Positions 35,644-45,588 of a DNA stretch of 64,000 nucleotides are shown piece after piece. The notes under the pieces were generated by a model. The model was not told where the DNA came from. It was given only the letters and a program-made list of their open reading frames with translations, and made no database searches. Both the position numbers and the translations under genes were made by a program. How positions within the stretch are numbered: the first letter of the stretch is position 1; every line of letters begins with the position of its first letter. This DNA comes from Anaplasma centrale str. Israel (GTDB lineage: Bacteria > Pseudomonadota > Alphaproteobacteria > Rickettsiales > Anaplasmataceae): assembly GCF_000024505.1 (NCBI RefSeq), contig NC_013532.1, positions 372,001 through 436,000 of the forward strand, given 5' to 3'.

Positions 35644-35925
35644 ATGTCTCGGTCGGTTAAAAAACCTCCTTTCTGCGCTCCGCATGTACTGCGCCTTGCG
35701 AATAGGGCGATTGCATCCAACAGGAACGTAATAATAAACATACACTCAAGATCCTCGGTTATCCTGCATAAGTTTATAGGGTTGACCTTTGGGGTTCATA
35801 ACGGAAAGACCTATGTGCCAGTGAAGGTTACTGACAACATAGTGGGGCGGAAGTTTGGGGAGTTTTCTCCTACCAGGCGGTTTCTGGGGCATGCGGGTGA
35901 TAAGAAAGTGTCCAGAAAGGGTTAG
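35644..35925 (+). CDS. rpsS: 30S ribosomal protein S19
   Basis: 93 residues; [14 protein letters not shown] at the start, and the family signature [20 protein letters not shown] then [15 protein letters not shown] in the second half. AGGAGGTAATTGC precedes the ATG at 35644. rplV starts 2 bases after its stop codon. Confidence 0.96.
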   Translation: MSRSVKKPPFCAPHVLRLANRAIASNRNVIINIHSRSSVILHKFIGLTFGVHNGKTYVPVKVTDNIVGRKFGEFSPTRRFLGHAGDKKVSRKG

Positions 35926-35927
35926 TT

Positions 35928-36266
35928 ATGACTACTGTTATCAGTGCTAGGGTGTCGGGTCTCAGGTCCACGCCGTCTAAGTTGAATCTGGTTGCGGACT
36001 TGATAAGGGGTCAGGATGTGTCTACGGCGGTCATGTACCTGAGGTTTTGCAGGAAGAAAGCCGCGTTTCTCGTTGGAAAGGTGCTCAAGTCTGCCATGGC
36101 CAACGCCCAAGCTAACTACGATGTTGACTTGGACAGTTTGTATGTGAAGGAGGTTTTGGTTGGTAAATCCTTCACTTTGCGTAGGGTTCGACCCAGAGCG
36201 CGGGGCAAGGCGTGCAGGGTCAGGAAACGGTATGGGAGCATTGTCATTAGATTGTTGGAAAGGTAA
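35928..36266 (+). CDS. rplV: 50S ribosomal protein L22
   Basis: 112 residues. The N-terminal [20 protein letters not shown] region and the C-terminal beta-hairpin region [18 protein letters not shown], which lines the nascent-chain tunnel, are conserved. ATG at 35928, three bases before the rpsC start after its own stop. Confidence 0.95.
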   Translation: MTTVISARVSGLRSTPSKLNLVADLIRGQDVSTAVMYLRFCRKKAAFLVGKVLKSAMANAQANYDVDLDSLYVKEVLVGKSFTLRRVRPRARGKACRVRKRYGSIVIRLLER

Positions 36267-36269
36267 CTT

Positions 36270-36905
36270 ATGGGGCAGAAGTCTAATCCTATTGGGTTAA
36301 GGTTGAGGATAGTTGGGACTTGGGATTCGCTTTGGTATGCTAATGGGGGGTATGCGTCTAAGCTGCACGAAGACCTTCTCCTGCGTAGTTTTGTCAAAAA
36401 GACCTTCCACCATGCCGCGGTCAGTAGGGTTGTGATTGCAAGAAAGGTTGACGCTGTGATAGTGAATATACACTCCGCGCGTCCCGGGGTCATAATTGGC
36501 AAAAAGGGCACCGACATAGATAGGGTTAAGCAGAGAATCGCCAAGATGGTCAATCATGATGTCGAACTCCATATAGTGGAGGTGAAGAAGCCTGATCTGA
36601 AGGCTGCCCTAATAGCCGAGAATATAGCGCAGCAGCTGGAGAAGAGGGTATCGTTCAGGAGGGCTATGAAGCGGGGTGTTCAGAACTGCTTGAAACTTGG
36701 CGCCAGAGGGGTTAAGGTCAGTTGCTCCGGGCGGCTGGGTGGAGCGGAGATTGCGAGAACTGAATGGTATAAGGAAGGCAGCGTGCCCCTGCACACTTTT
36801 AGGGCTAATATAGACTATAGCTGCGCTGAGGCCAAGACCATATACGGGATTGTTGGCGTAAAGGTCTGGGTGCATGTTGGCGATTCTAGGACTGGTGTTG
36901 AGTGA
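36270..36905 (+). CDS. rpsC: 30S ribosomal protein S3
   Basis: 211 residues. The KH domain with [20 protein letters not shown] is near residue 70, and the C-terminal signature [20 protein letters not shown] is near residue 168. S3 sits at the mRNA entry channel of the 30S subunit. ATG at 36270, with Gly-Gln-Lys-Ser following as in most S3 proteins. Confidence 0.97.
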   Translation: MGQKSNPIGLRLRIVGTWDSLWYANGGYASKLHEDLLLRSFVKKTFHHAAVSRVVIARKVDAVIVNIHSARPGVIIGKKGTDIDRVKQRIAKMVNHDVELHIVEVKKPDLKAALIAENIAQQLEKRVSFRRAMKRGVQNCLKLGARGVKVSCSGRLGGAEIARTEWYKEGSVPLHTFRANIDYSCAEAKTIYGIVGVKVWVHVGDSRTGVE

Positions 36906-36914
36906 GATACTGCT

Positions 36915-37331
36915 ATGTTGTTTGTGCCGAAAAAAACTAAGTATTCTAAGAGCTTCAAGGGGCGTATAAAAGGGCACACCAAGGGCGGTAGCGAGCTGGC
37001 CTTTGGTTCATGTGGGCTTAAGGCATTGGAGCCGTGTAGGCTAACTTCCAAGCAAATTGAGTCGGCCAGGCGTAGTATATCAAGAAGCCTTAAGCGTGTG
37101 GGTAAGGTGTGGATAAGGGTGTTCTGTCACCTCCCCGTGAGCAAGAAACCCGTTGATGTGCGTATGGGTAAGGGTAAGGGTAGCATAGATATGTGGGTGT
37201 GCAGGGTGCAGCCCGGTAGAGTGCTGTTCGAGATAGGCGGGGTTTCATCTGTTTTGGCTAGGGAGGCCCTGAGGAAGGCGAGTGCGAAGCTGCCTATGAG
37301 ATGTAGTTATATTGAAGATGGGTTGAGGTAG
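36915..37331 (+). CDS. rplP: 50S ribosomal protein L16
   Basis: 138 residues. The start [20 protein letters not shown] resembles the family, and the [18 protein letters not shown] block is the L16 signature, near residue 78. L16 helps place the tRNA acceptor arm in the A site. ATG at 36915; rpmC begins 2 bases after the stop codon. Confidence 0.96.
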   Translation: MLFVPKKTKYSKSFKGRIKGHTKGGSELAFGSCGLKALEPCRLTSKQIESARRSISRSLKRVGKVWIRVFCHLPVSKKPVDVRMGKGKGSIDMWVCRVQPGRVLFEIGGVSSVLAREALRKASAKLPMRCSYIEDGLR

Positions 37332-37333
37332 GT

Positions 37334-37540
37334 ATGGGTTCTTCCGTGAATGCAGAGGAGAAGTCTTCCAAAGAGCTGCGCGAGCAGCTGGTGTCCCTAC
37401 GCAGGAGTTTAGTCGCTCAGGCGTTTGAAGGCAAAGGGGGCTCGTCTGCTGGTGGTATGAAGCGGAGCGCAATTAAGAAGGAGATAGCCAGAGTGCTTAC
37501 CGCGCTGAGTTGGAAAAGGGTAAGAGGTGGCGATGTCTAA
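37334..37540 (+). CDS. rpmC: 50S ribosomal protein L29
   Basis: 68 residues, the helical hairpin fold: SSKELREQLVSLRRSLV, then the Gly/Ser linker KGGSSAG and KRSAIKKEIARVLTALSW with the conserved RxxIKKxIARxxT pattern. The stop codon overlaps the start of rpsQ. Confidence 0.92.
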   Translation: MGSSVNAEEKSSKELREQLVSLRRSLVAQAFEGKGGSSAGGMKRSAIKKEIARVLTALSWKRVRGGDV

Positions 37541-37763
37541 GAGGGTTCTGGTGGGTGTTGTCACGGATGCCAGGCGTGACAAGACAGTGAAAGTCTCGGT
37601 CTACCGTATGGTGCATCATAAGGTATACAGAAAGATCGTCAAGAAGTGCAGGGTCTACTCTGTGCACGACGAACACAATAGGTGTAAGCGTGGTGATGTG
37701 GTCAAGATTAGGGAACACATTCCTGTGTCTGCCACTAAAAGGTGGATTGTGGTAGATGGTTGA
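37533..37763 (+). CDS. rpsQ: 30S ribosomal protein S17
   Basis: 76 residues, an OB-fold: VLVGVVTDARRDKTVKVSV at the start, and the signature GDVVKIREHIPVSATKRW. ATG 37533 (MSKRVL) overlaps the rpmC stop codon by 8 bases and has AGAGG upstream; the GTG at 37527 two codons earlier is less likely. Confidence 0.94.
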   Translation: MSKRVLVGVVTDARRDKTVKVSVYRMVHHKVYRKIVKKCRVYSVHDEHNRCKRGDVVKIREHIPVSATKRWIVVDG

Positions 37764-37775
37764 GGTAGTTTCTGT

Positions 37776-38135
37776 ATGATACAAAAAAATGCGATCTTGG
37801 ATGTGGCGGACAACTCCGGCGCTCGTAAGGTGCTGTGTATAGGGTTTCTGGGCGGCAAGAAGCGCGCCTTGGTAGGGGATGTGGTAGTTGTGTCTGCAAG
37901 GGTGGTTGCTCCCAGAGGGAAAGTGAGCAAGGGTAGGGTCTACAGAGCCGTTGTTGTGAGGACCAAGGGCCCGATCCGTCGCTTGGATGGCAGTATTATC
38001 AGGTTTTCTAGCAACGCTGTTGTGCTGGTGAACGACCAGGGTGACCCCCTGGGTACAAGGGTCTTCGGCCCTGTTAGGAAGCTGCCTGTTGGTGAGTTTA
38101 CCAAGGTTATGTCCTTGGCTGTGGAGGTTTTGTAA
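37776..38135 (+). CDS. rplN: 50S ribosomal protein L14
   Basis: 119 residues; the start [19 protein letters not shown] is nearly the family consensus, and the end VMSLAVEVL fits. L14 lies at the subunit interface and binds RsfS. Its TAA overlaps the rplX ATG by one base (TAATG). Confidence 0.97.
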   Translation: MIQKNAILDVADNSGARKVLCIGFLGGKKRALVGDVVVVSARVVAPRGKVSKGRVYRAVVVRTKGPIRRLDGSIIRFSSNAVVLVNDQGDPLGTRVFGPVRKLPVGEFTKVMSLAVEVL

Positions 38136-38449
38136 TGGCTAGGATTGTTAGCGGAGATGATGTAATCGTCATAGCCGGGGGCGATAAGGGTAAGATTGGT
38201 AAGGTTGTTAAGGTTCTGAGAAAGGGGGGGCGTGTGTTGGCCAAAGTTGCCGGGGTCGCTCTCTGTCGGAAGAGTGTGAAGCCTACCAAGGATAGAGAAG
38301 GTGGTATTTTCAGTGTGGAAAGGTTCGTAGACATTTCCAATGTTGCTTTGTTTGATAGTGAGGCCGGTGTGCGCGCCAAAGTGGGCTACAAGTTTGTGGA
38401 TGGAAAGAAGGTGCGGTATCTTAAGGGCTCTGGCCGAGTGTTAGATTAG
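38135..38449 (+). CDS. rplX: 50S ribosomal protein L24
   Basis: 104 residues. The KOW motif GDDVIVIAGGDKGKIGKVVKV is at the N-terminus (split here as the first 28 residues), followed by VALCRKSVKPTKDREGGIF. L24 nucleates 50S assembly. It overlaps the rplN stop codon and precedes rplE by 6 bases. Confidence 0.95.
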   Translation: MARIVSGDDVIVIAGGDKGKIGKVVKVLRKGGRVLAKVAGVALCRKSVKPTKDREGGIFSVERFVDISNVALFDSEAGVRAKVGYKFVDGKKVRYLKGSGRVLD

Positions 38450-38455
38450 GTTTGT

Positions 38456-38989
38456 ATGCTAGGAAGTTTGTGTAAGGAAGCTGTGGCGCGATCTCTTATG
38501 AGCAAGCTAGGCCGCAGTAGCGTCATGCAGGTGCCTAAGGTGGTGAAGGTTTGCCTCAACATGGGTATAGGCATTGGGGCGATGGACAGCAAAGTCATGG
38601 ATGCGTGTAGCAGGGATTTGGCCTTGATATCGGCGCAGAAGCCTGTGGTAACTCGTGCGAGGCGCTCTATTGCTGGTTTCAAGATACGTAAGGGTTTTCC
38701 TATAGGCTGCATGGTTACCCTGAGGGGTAGGAAGATGTACGAGTTTTTGGATAGGCTCATTAACATCGCGCTTCCCCGCGAGCGGGATTTCAAGGGGTTG
38801 TCTATGTCGCAGTTTGATGGGCATGGGAACATATCCTTCGGGGTGAGAGAGCACATATCTTTCCTTGAGGTGGACTACGACAAGATAGACAAGGTACGCG
38901 GCTTTGATATTAGTGTGGTTACTACCGCGAAGAATGATGATGATGCCAAGGCTTTGCTTGTCGAGCTTGGGTTTCCTTTTGTGAATTAG
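38456..38989 (+). CDS. rplE: 50S ribosomal protein L5
   Basis: 177 residues; the [14 protein letters not shown] signature near residue 25 and [17 protein letters not shown] near residue 68 mark L5, which binds 5S rRNA and the P-site tRNA. ATG 38456. The last residues [11 protein letters not shown] fit the family end. Confidence 0.96.
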   Translation: MLGSLCKEAVARSLMSKLGRSSVMQVPKVVKVCLNMGIGIGAMDSKVMDACSRDLALISAQKPVVTRARRSIAGFKIRKGFPIGCMVTLRGRKMYEFLDRLINIALPRERDFKGLSMSQFDGHGNISFGVREHISFLEVDYDKIDKVRGFDISVVTTAKNDDDAKALLVELGFPFVN

Positions 38990-39000
38990 TTGGGGGTGTA

Positions 39001-39306
39001 GTGTCTAGAAAGTCTGTTGTGCAGAGGAATCTGAAGCGTATTGCCGTCTCTGCGCGGTTGTCGGAGAAGAGGCGCGCTCTGGTGCGTATCATAAAGGATG
39101 AGAGTTTGCCTATGCCAGAAAGGTTTGCCGCTCAGGTGAAGCTGTCTAAAATGCCGAGAGATTCTTCGTACATTAGGATTAGAAATAGATGCCTGGTCAC
39201 TGGCAGGCCTCGTGGTTACTACAGGAAGTTCATGGTGTCTCGTATAGTGCTGCGTCAGCTCGGTTCGGTAGGGCAGATACCCGGCTTGACGAAGTCGAGT
39301 TGGTAA
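39001..39306 (+). CDS. rpsN: 30S ribosomal protein S14
   Basis: 101 residues, the long zinc-free type (no CxxC pair): [20 protein letters not shown] and [18 protein letters not shown] are the conserved C-terminal parts. GTG start at 39001. Only 17 bases separate its stop from the GTG of rpsH. Confidence 0.95.
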   Translation: MSRKSVVQRNLKRIAVSARLSEKRRALVRIIKDESLPMPERFAAQVKLSKMPRDSSYIRIRNRCLVTGRPRGYYRKFMVSRIVLRQLGSVGQIPGLTKSSW

Positions 39307-39323
39307 ATAGAGGGAGGTTGGCT

Positions 39324-39722
39324 GTGTCGTTATCCGATCCGATTGCTGATTTTTTAACCCGCCTGCGTAATGGGCAAGCGGGTATGAACAAAGTGGTGTC
39401 TGTGCCCCATTCCAAGGTGGTTAAGGCCATATTGAGCATCCTGCTTGCAGAGGGCTACATAGAAGGCTTTACTGAGGAATCCAAGAGTTCTGGGATAAGA
39501 TACTTCAAGGTGTGCCTCAAGTACTACAACTGTGCTCCGGTTATCAAAAAGATAGTACGTGTTTCTCGTCCAGGTAAGAGGGTGTATTCTTCTGCTGATA
39601 GGCTGCCGAAATTTTACAACGGCCTGGGTGTGTACATAGTGTCAACGTCGCAGGGGGTGATGCTGGATTATAGGGCACGTAAGCTCGGCATTGGTGGCGA
39701 GATTTTGTGCGGTGTTTTTTAG
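39324..39722 (+). CDS. rpsH: 30S ribosomal protein S8
   Basis: 132 residues. [17 protein letters not shown] at the start and [20 protein letters not shown] then the C-terminal [10 protein letters not shown] are family marks. GTG 39324 has GAGGGAGG nine bases upstream; the longer frame back to 39189 would read through rpsN and is rejected. Confidence 0.94.
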   Translation: MSLSDPIADFLTRLRNGQAGMNKVVSVPHSKVVKAILSILLAEGYIEGFTEESKSSGIRYFKVCLKYYNCAPVIKKIVRVSRPGKRVYSSADRLPKFYNGLGVYIVSTSQGVMLDYRARKLGIGGEILCGVF

Positions 39723-39733
39723 GGGAGTGTGCT

Positions 39734-40279
39734 GTGTCTAGAGTTGGGGCGATGCCCATAGATGTTCCTGAGGGTGTGAAGGTGGATGTGCGTGATGGTA
39801 GTGCCGTGACCGTAGTCGGCAAGGACGGGAGGTCCTCTTCTTTCTCCCTCTGCCATGGTGTGCGGGCTGTGCTTGATGGAAACACCCTGCTGCTTGTGAA
39901 TGAGCGCCAATCCTCTCCTAGGGCGAAGGTGATGTGGGGCTCGTACAGAAGCAACATCAGTAACGCTATTGAGGGGTTATCCAAGGGGTTTTCTGTGGAG
40001 CTTGAAGTTAATGGTGTTGGGTACAGAGTTGTGTGTGACGGCAAGTATTTATCAATGTTTGTTGGATTCAGCCATGGAGTGAGGTATGTGATTCCGGACG
40101 GGATAGAGATCAAGTGTCCCAAGCCCACTCAACTCGTAATCAGGGGTTCTGACAAAATCAAGGTACACATGGTGGCAGCTGATATATGCTCGATAAGGCA
40201 GTATGATCCCTACAAGGGCAAGGGCATATTCGTCAAAGGGGAGTACATGTACCGAAAGGAAGTTAGTAAGAAGAAGTAG
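39734..40279 (+). CDS. rplF: 50S ribosomal protein L6
   Basis: 181 residues. SRVGAMPIDVPEGVKVDV opens the first L6 domain, and the second ends with the signature region DPYKGKGIFVKGEYMYRKE. GTG 39734 has AGGGGAG upstream. L6 lies near the sarcin-ricin loop. Confidence 0.94.
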   Translation: MSRVGAMPIDVPEGVKVDVRDGSAVTVVGKDGRSSSFSLCHGVRAVLDGNTLLLVNERQSSPRAKVMWGSYRSNISNAIEGLSKGFSVELEVNGVGYRVVCDGKYLSMFVGFSHGVRYVIPDGIEIKCPKPTQLVIRGSDKIKVHMVAADICSIRQYDPYKGKGIFVKGEYMYRKEVSKKK

Positions 40280-40288
40280 GGGCTAGCT

Positions 40289-40654
40289 ATGTCGTTATGT
40301 GATTTGAGGAGGGCTACGAGGCGTAAGAGGCGGGTAAGGATGAAGCTGAGGTCGTTGTCAAGTGTGCGGCTTTCCGTGTTTAAATCTAACAGGCACTTTT
40401 ACGCCCAGCTTATAGACGATGAAAAGGGCGCCACTGTGGCTGCTGCCTCTACCCTTGAGCCCGATGTCTTGGCTGTGGCCAAAAGGCGGGTAAACTCGGA
40501 GGCTGCAAAGGTGGTTGCAAGATTATTTGCTGGTCGTCTGGATGGCTTAGATGCCGGCTACCGCAAGTTCGTGCTTGATCGCGGTTCATGCAGGTACATA
40601 GGTGTGGTGGCTGCATTTGCTGATGAGTTGAGAAGTCTTGGTTTTGAGTTTTAG
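40289..40654 (+). CDS. rplR: 50S ribosomal protein L18
   Basis: 121 residues. The basic N-terminus with RLSVFKSNRHFYAQLIDDEKG and the C-terminal LDRGSCRYIGVVAAFADELR match L18, which binds 5S rRNA. ATG 40289. Confidence 0.94.
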   Translation: MSLCDLRRATRRKRRVRMKLRSLSSVRLSVFKSNRHFYAQLIDDEKGATVAAASTLEPDVLAVAKRRVNSEAAKVVARLFAGRLDGLDAGYRKFVLDRGSCRYIGVVAAFADELRSLGFEF

Positions 40655-40663
40655 GTTGTTCTG

Positions 40664-41188
40664 ATGAGTGTTGATAAAAAGCCGCGCACCGCGCACGATT
40701 CCCATGATCTGTCAGAGTTGTTGGTGTCTGTACGTAGGGTTTCCAAGGTCGTGAAGGGAGGTAGGAGGTTTTCCTTCTCTGTACTTGTTGTGGTAGGTGA
40801 TGAGAAGGGTAGAGTGGGCTGCGGCATGGGCAAGCATGCGGAAGTTTCTGAAGCCAAAATCAAGGCAGTAAACGCCGCGAAGAAGAGCATGATAAGGGTG
40901 TATCTTCGCGAGTCAAGGACGCTGCATCACGATGTGGAAGCGAAATTCTGCGCAAGTAGGGTTGTTCTCAGGTCGGCCAGGGTTGGTACCGGGATCATTG
41001 CCGGTGGCTCTGTCAGGGCGGTATTTGAGGTGTTGGGTGTGCAGGATGTTGTTGCGAAAATCATCGGATCCTCCAACCCTCACAGCGTGATTTACGCAGT
41101 GTTTTCTGCCTTCAAAAATATGCTGTCTCCCAAGCAGGTTGCGGGCAAGAGGAGCCGTAAGGTTGGTGAGGTAATAGAGAATAGGTGA
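40664..41188 (+). CDS. rpsE: 30S ribosomal protein S5
   Basis: 174 residues. The double-stranded RNA-binding domain signature [20 protein letters not shown] then [17 protein letters not shown] lies near residues 35-65, and [19 protein letters not shown] near residue 110. rplO begins 12 bases downstream, so rpmD, normally located here, is absent. Confidence 0.96.
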   Translation: MSVDKKPRTAHDSHDLSELLVSVRRVSKVVKGGRRFSFSVLVVVGDEKGRVGCGMGKHAEVSEAKIKAVNAAKKSMIRVYLRESRTLHHDVEAKFCASRVVLRSARVGTGIIAGGSVRAVFEVLGVQDVVAKIIGSSNPHSVIYAVFSAFKNMLSPKQVAGKRSRKVGEVIENR

Positions 41189-41200
41189 CAGGTCTTTACT

Positions 41201-41644
41201 ATGAAACTAAATGAATTGTTTGCCGGTTTGCCCAAGCGCAAGGGGCCTAAGGTTTTAGGTAGGGGCCTGGGATGCGGTAAGGGTAAAACCTCTGGCAGGG
41301 GGCACAAAGGCCAGAAAGCTAGGTCTGGGTGTGCTGTGAATGGGTTCGAAGGGGGGCAACAGCCCATATTTACCCGTCTTCCCAAAAGGGGGTTCAGGTC
41401 CGTGTCTCGGGTTGAGTACGAGATAGTGAATCTTGGTGCTGTGCAGAAGTTGATTGACGGAAAAAAGATTGTTGATGTCTCCAATATCAGCAAAGAGCTG
41501 ATGGCAAAACTAGGCATGATATCCTCGCCGGCGAGCAAGGTGAAGGTTTTGGGCAAGGGTGCGCTCAAAGCAGCGAAGGTAGGGATAAGTTACGATGCGG
41601 TGTCAAAGGCTGCTGGGAAGAAGGTCTACTTGCCAGAGGGTTGA
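41201..41644 (+). CDS. rplO: 50S ribosomal protein L15
   Basis: 147 residues. The Gly/Arg-rich N-terminal tail (GRGLGCGKGKTSGRGHKGQ, then ARSGC) that threads into 23S rRNA is typical, followed by the globular domain. ATG 41201. secY follows after 23 bases. Confidence 0.95.
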   Translation: MKLNELFAGLPKRKGPKVLGRGLGCGKGKTSGRGHKGQKARSGCAVNGFEGGQQPIFTRLPKRGFRSVSRVEYEIVNLGAVQKLIDGKKIVDVSNISKELMAKLGMISSPASKVKVLGKGALKAAKVGISYDAVSKAAGKKVYLPEG

Positions 41645-41667
41645 GTGATTCTTAAGGAAGGTTTGTT

Positions 41668-42969
41668 GTGAAGGTGGGTTCGCGAGGCAATATTGGGCTG
41701 CTCTGGAGGTTTGGGTTCACGCTGCTCGCCTTGATAGTATATCGCTTGGGCACCTATGTACCCATCCCCGGGGTTAATCCCAGTGTCGTGGAAGACATAG
41801 TCTCTAGCCACGCGACAGGCGTTCTGGGCATCTTCAATGTGTTCTCTGGAGGCGCTCTAGGCAGGATGACTGTTTTCGCGCTCAACGTCATGCCGTACAT
41901 AGTTTCATCCATAATAGTGCAGCTCCTCTCCGTGGCTATACCTGCCCTGAATGAGATGAGGCAAGATGGCGAGCTTGGTAGGATGAAGATGGGCACCTAT
42001 ACAAGGTATCTATCCGTGGTTTTTTGTGTCATACAGGGGTTGGTTATACTCTTGGGGTTGGAGCGCATGAACTCTGATGAGGTTATGGTAGTCATAAACC
42101 CGGGGGCAATGTTCCGGGTTGTTGGGATCAGTAGCCTACTTGCCGGAACCATGTTTCTGCTCTGGCTTGGAGAAAGGATCAATGCGAAAGGCATAGGCAA
42201 TGGTATTTCCCTCATAATTTTTGTGGGAATAATTTCCGAGCTACCTAGTTCGATATCCTCCGTGTTTTTACTGGGAAAAAACGGGGAGGTTTCGGGGCTA
42301 GTGGTTCTGTCGATACTGGCAGCGTTTTTTGCCCTATTCTTATTGATAATTTTTTTTGAGAGGTCGTACAGGAAAGTCTTCGTTCAGTACCCGAAACGGC
42401 AGACTGGTGGCCGTTTTTACAACAGCGGTTCTAGTTACATTCCGCTAAAGATAAATACCGCGGGTGTTATACCTCCAATTTTTGCTAACGCCCTGCTGCT
42501 ATCCTTCATCTCACTTGTGAGGTTTCATTCTGGGTCTGAGTGGGCCGATTTGCTACTAGGGTACTTTTCCTCTGAGGGTGTTCTGTACGTCTCCGTATAT
42601 ATAGCGCTGATAATGTTTTTTACCTTCTTCTACACTTCGCTTGTGTTTGATACGAAGGAGACTTCAGAGATGCTGAAGAAAAATGGAGGGTTTATTCCCG
42701 GGAAGCGCCCTGGCAAGGCGACCCAGGAGTATTTTGACCAGGTTATAGGTAGGATCACGGTCCTAGGGGCGGTGTACTTGTCTGTTGTGTGCGTTGTGCC
42801 GGAAATTATCCGGCACTACTGTGCCGTTTCGTTTACTCTGGGGGGTACCAGCTTCTTGATTATCGTGAATGTCATAAATGACACGTTCTCTCAGGTTCAG
42901 ACTCAGGTGTACTCTGGCAGATATAGCGCGTTGATGAAGAAATCTGAGTTATGGAAAAAGGCAAAGTAA
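41668..42969 (+). CDS. secY: Protein translocase subunit SecY
   Basis: 433 residues with ten membrane helices. The first signature VPIPGVNPSVVED is near residue 32, GGALGRMTVFALNVMPYI (plug region) near residue 62, and the cytoplasmic GFIPGKRPGKATQEYF loop near residue 346. SecY is the pore of the Sec channel. GTG 41668. It overlaps adk by 19 bases. Confidence 0.97.
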   Translation: MKVGSRGNIGLLWRFGFTLLALIVYRLGTYVPIPGVNPSVVEDIVSSHATGVLGIFNVFSGGALGRMTVFALNVMPYIVSSIIVQLLSVAIPALNEMRQDGELGRMKMGTYTRYLSVVFCVIQGLVILLGLERMNSDEVMVVINPGAMFRVVGISSLLAGTMFLLWLGERINAKGIGNGISLIIFVGIISELPSSISSVFLLGKNGEVSGLVVLSILAAFFALFLLIIFFERSYRKVFVQYPKRQTGGRFYNSGSSYIPLKINTAGVIPPIFANALLLSFISLVRFHSGSEWADLLLGYFSSEGVLYVSVYIALIMFFTFFYTSLVFDTKETSEMLKKNGGFIPGKRPGKATQEYFDQVIGRITVLGAVYLSVVCVVPEIIRHYCAVSFTLGGTSFLIIVNVINDTFSQVQTQVYSGRYSALMKKSELWKKAK

Positions 42970-43604
42970 ACCTGCTCATTTTGGGGGCTCCTGGCTCTGG
43001 CAAGGGAACGCAGGCGCGCATGTTGGCTGAGTACTCGGATGGTCGCCTGCAAGTGGTGTCCATGGGTGATCTGCTGCGCAGCGAGTCTCGTAAACGCACT
43101 GAAGTGGGTAAGGAGATAGAAAGCGTAATGCGTGCAGGCCTCCTTGTCGATGATGCACTTGTGTGCGAGATTCTGTTCAGCAAGCTTAGAAAAGTAGGTC
43201 GGGGATTTTTATTGGATGGGTTTCCAAGAAATCTGCTCCAGGCCAAGTTTTTAGCGGTTGTCCTACAGTTAATGGGCTGCAAGATCGATGTCGTGATAAA
43301 GTTGGAGGTGGATGCGGAAGTTGTGGAACGCAGGCTGAATGGGCGTCTGATATGCAGAGATTGCGGTAAGGTGTCAAATGCGAGTTTCGGCACAGTTGTA
43401 TGCGATGAGTGCGGTTGTCGTGATTATATTAGCAGGAACGATGATACAGCGGAAACAGTAAAGCGCAGGATCGCGGAGTATGAGTTTGTGATTGGGGAGC
43501 TGGAAGAATATTACGGAGAGCTGGTGACGAGGGTGGACAGCAATAGATCCGTGGGCGAAGTATTTCAGACTATAAGGGATATAGTAGATGTCCTAAATAA
43601 CTAG
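42951..43604 (+). CDS. adk: Adenylate kinase, long form with zinc-finger-type lid
   Basis: 217 residues. P-loop ILGAPGSGKGTQA at the N-terminus and the AMP-binding FLLDGFPRNLLQA block near residue 84. The lid holds a CxxC...CxxC set (ICRDCGKVSN, then CDECGCRDY) expected to bind zinc, more common in Gram-positive and alphaproteobacterial enzymes than in E. coli. It interconverts AMP, ADP and ATP. ATG 42951 overlaps the end of secY. Confidence 0.96.
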   Translation: MEKGKVNLLILGAPGSGKGTQARMLAEYSDGRLQVVSMGDLLRSESRKRTEVGKEIESVMRAGLLVDDALVCEILFSKLRKVGRGFLLDGFPRNLLQAKFLAVVLQLMGCKIDVVIKLEVDAEVVERRLNGRLICRDCGKVSNASFGTVVCDECGCRDYISRNDDTAETVKRRIAEYEFVIGELEEYYGELVTRVDSNRSVGEVFQTIRDIVDVLNN

Positions 43605-43665
43605 TTGACGGTGGGTGGTACATTTGCTATACAGAAGTTTCGCTGGTGTTTTATAGGGGTTCTTA

Positions 43666-44037
43666 GTGGCGCGTATAGGTGGGGTTAATGTCCCCGTGAA
43701 TAAGCGTGTTGTGGTCGCCTTAACGTACATATATGGTATCGGTCCGTCTTTGGCCAGCAAGATCTGCAAAGGTTGCGGTATAAGCGAGGATGCACTCGTG
43801 TCCTCCCTTGGTGACGAGGATGTAGTTAAGATCAGGAACTTCATAAGGTCTGGTTGTGTTGTTGAGGCTGACCTGAGGAAAGAGGTGGCTATGAACATCA
43901 AGTTTCTGATGGACATAGGTTGCTACAGGGGTTTGCGCCATAGGAAAAAGCTTCCCGTGCGGGGTCAGAGAACGCACACGAATGCCAGGACCCGCAAGGG
44001 CGGCACCAGACTGGCTGTTGCTGTCAAGAAGGGGTAG
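43666..44037 (+). CDS. rpsM: 30S ribosomal protein S13
   Basis: 123 residues. [18 protein letters not shown] at the start and the signature [20 protein letters not shown] near residue 90. S13 contacts tRNA and L5 across the subunit bridge. GTG 43666. A 61-base spacer separates it from adk; rpmJ and infA are not there. Confidence 0.96.
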   Translation: MARIGGVNVPVNKRVVVALTYIYGIGPSLASKICKGCGISEDALVSSLGDEDVVKIRNFIRSGCVVEADLRKEVAMNIKFLMDIGCYRGLRHRKKLPVRGQRTHTNARTRKGGTRLAVAVKKG

Positions 44038-44046
44038 TGGAGTTGT

Positions 44047-44421
44047 ATGGCGGTAGTTAAGAAAAGGAGAAACGTCGTTGTCGGTAGGGTGCATATTTAT
44101 GCCACCTATAACAACGTGATCGTGACGATTGCTGATCAGCAGGGGCACGTTCTCATTACCACGTCGGCCGGAGCTTGCAGCTTCAAGGGCTCCAAGAAGG
44201 CAACCCCTTATGCTGCTCAGGAGACTGTTGCAAGAGCGGTGAAGGCTGTTGTTGAGCGGAATGGTATGAGGACCGTGTCGGTGTGCATATCTGGCCCCGG
44301 TGCCGGTAGGGAGGCTGCCATAAGGGCGGTTCAGACCTGTAACCTCAACGTGACGTCCATAAGGGATACTACTAAGCTCCCTCACAATGGATGTAAACTG
44401 CCGAAGAGGCGCAGGGTATAG
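44047..44421 (+). CDS. rpsK: 30S ribosomal protein S11
   Basis: 124 residues. [19 protein letters not shown] near residue 17 and the C-terminal [10 protein letters not shown] end are highly typical. S11 forms part of the platform by the mRNA exit. ATG 44047, 9 bases after rpsM. Confidence 0.97.
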   Translation: MAVVKKRRNVVVGRVHIYATYNNVIVTIADQQGHVLITTSAGACSFKGSKKATPYAAQETVARAVKAVVERNGMRTVSVCISGPGAGREAAIRAVQTCNLNVTSIRDTTKLPHNGCKLPKRRRV

Positions 44422-44441
44422 TTTTTGTTTGCGGGAGATTT

Positions 44442-45548
44442 ATGGCGATTTCTGATAGTGGGGGAGGCTCCGTTGGTTTGTGCTATGGCGGCGAGTTCTC
44501 GATCTCTGATCACTGGGATAGGTTGACCAGGCCCTCTTCCATAAAGGTTGTGGGTGATGGCGATGTGTCGCGCTCCGCTGAGTTGATTGTGGAGCCCCTG
44601 GAGAGCGGGTTCGCTCTCACTTTGGGTAATGCGCTCAGGCGTGTTATGATGTCTTCCCTGAGGGGCTTTGCTGTGTACGGAATAGAGGTTGAGGGTGTGT
44701 CGCACGAGCTCACGTCCCTGTCTGGAGTCCGGGAGGACGTTGCGGATTTGGTGCTCAACCTCAGCATGCTAAGGGTTAAGCTTTTGACCTCTGAGTCCAG
44801 GGTTTTGCGCCTTGTTGCTAAGGGTCCTGGAGAGGTCACTGCGGCTGCCATAGGTGATTCCGAGGGTTGTGTTATTTTGAACAAGGACCTGCATATCTGC
44901 ACTTTGGGTAAAGATGCCAACTTCAGTATGAAGATATACGTGAACAGCGGGAAGGGCTATGTCCCCGCTTCTGAGTACAGAGCGGCTTCCAGGTCTGGCG
45001 CCACTAGCGAGGCAGGCCCTGGTTTTATTGCTACTAATGCGCTCTACAGTCCCGTGAAGAAGGTTGCGTTCAGGATCGAGAGCAGTAGAATAGGCCAGTT
45101 CACCGATTATGACAAACTTGTTATTTCGGTTGAGACGGATGGCTCTATATCCCCAGACGAGGCCGTGGCTGTCTCTGCCAGGGTGTTGCAGGACCAGCTT
45201 CAAGCGTTTATAGGCTCTGAGGAAGTAGAGGGAGAATCGCCCGTCAGGAAGAAAGTTGATAAGGAAGAAGGGGCGCTGCCCTATGATCATAATCTGCTTC
45301 GCAAGGTTGATGAGCTGGAGCTTTCTGTAAGGTCCCACAATTGTCTGAAAAATGATAACATAACGTACATAGGTGACCTTGTTCAGAAGACGGAGTCCGA
45401 CATGTTACGTACTCCCAACTTCGGTAGGAAGTCCCTGAATGAGATAAACGAGGTTCTAGCGAGCATGAACCTTCATCTGGGTATGAAAGTTCCTAATTGG
45501 CCGCCTGAGTCTATTGAGAATCTTAGTAAGCAGTATAGTGAGGATTAG
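44442..45548 (+). CDS. rpoA: RNA polymerase subunit alpha
   Basis: 368 residues. The N-terminal assembly domain has [20 protein letters not shown] with [19 protein letters not shown] following, and the C-terminal DNA-binding domain has [17 protein letters not shown] and [16 protein letters not shown]. The longer than usual N-terminus (about 25 residues before WDRLTRP) is Gly/Ser-rich. ATG 44442. Confidence 0.97.
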   Translation: MAISDSGGGSVGLCYGGEFSISDHWDRLTRPSSIKVVGDGDVSRSAELIVEPLESGFALTLGNALRRVMMSSLRGFAVYGIEVEGVSHELTSLSGVREDVADLVLNLSMLRVKLLTSESRVLRLVAKGPGEVTAAAIGDSEGCVILNKDLHICTLGKDANFSMKIYVNSGKGYVPASEYRAASRSGATSEAGPGFIATNALYSPVKKVAFRIESSRIGQFTDYDKLVISVETDGSISPDEAVAVSARVLQDQLQAFIGSEEVEGESPVRKKVDKEEGALPYDHNLLRKVDELELSVRSHNCLKNDNITYIGDLVQKTESDMLRTPNFGRKSLNEINEVLASMNLHLGMKVPNWPPESIENLSKQYSED

Positions 45549-45588
45549 TCGTGGATTCTGCGCATGTGGTAGTAGGTGAGGGTTTGTA

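Noticed and set aside
39189-39323. Longer rpsH start overlapping rpsN
   Set aside because: It would translate the end of rpsN in another frame; GTG 39324 has a strong Shine-Dalgarno and gives the normal S8 start.
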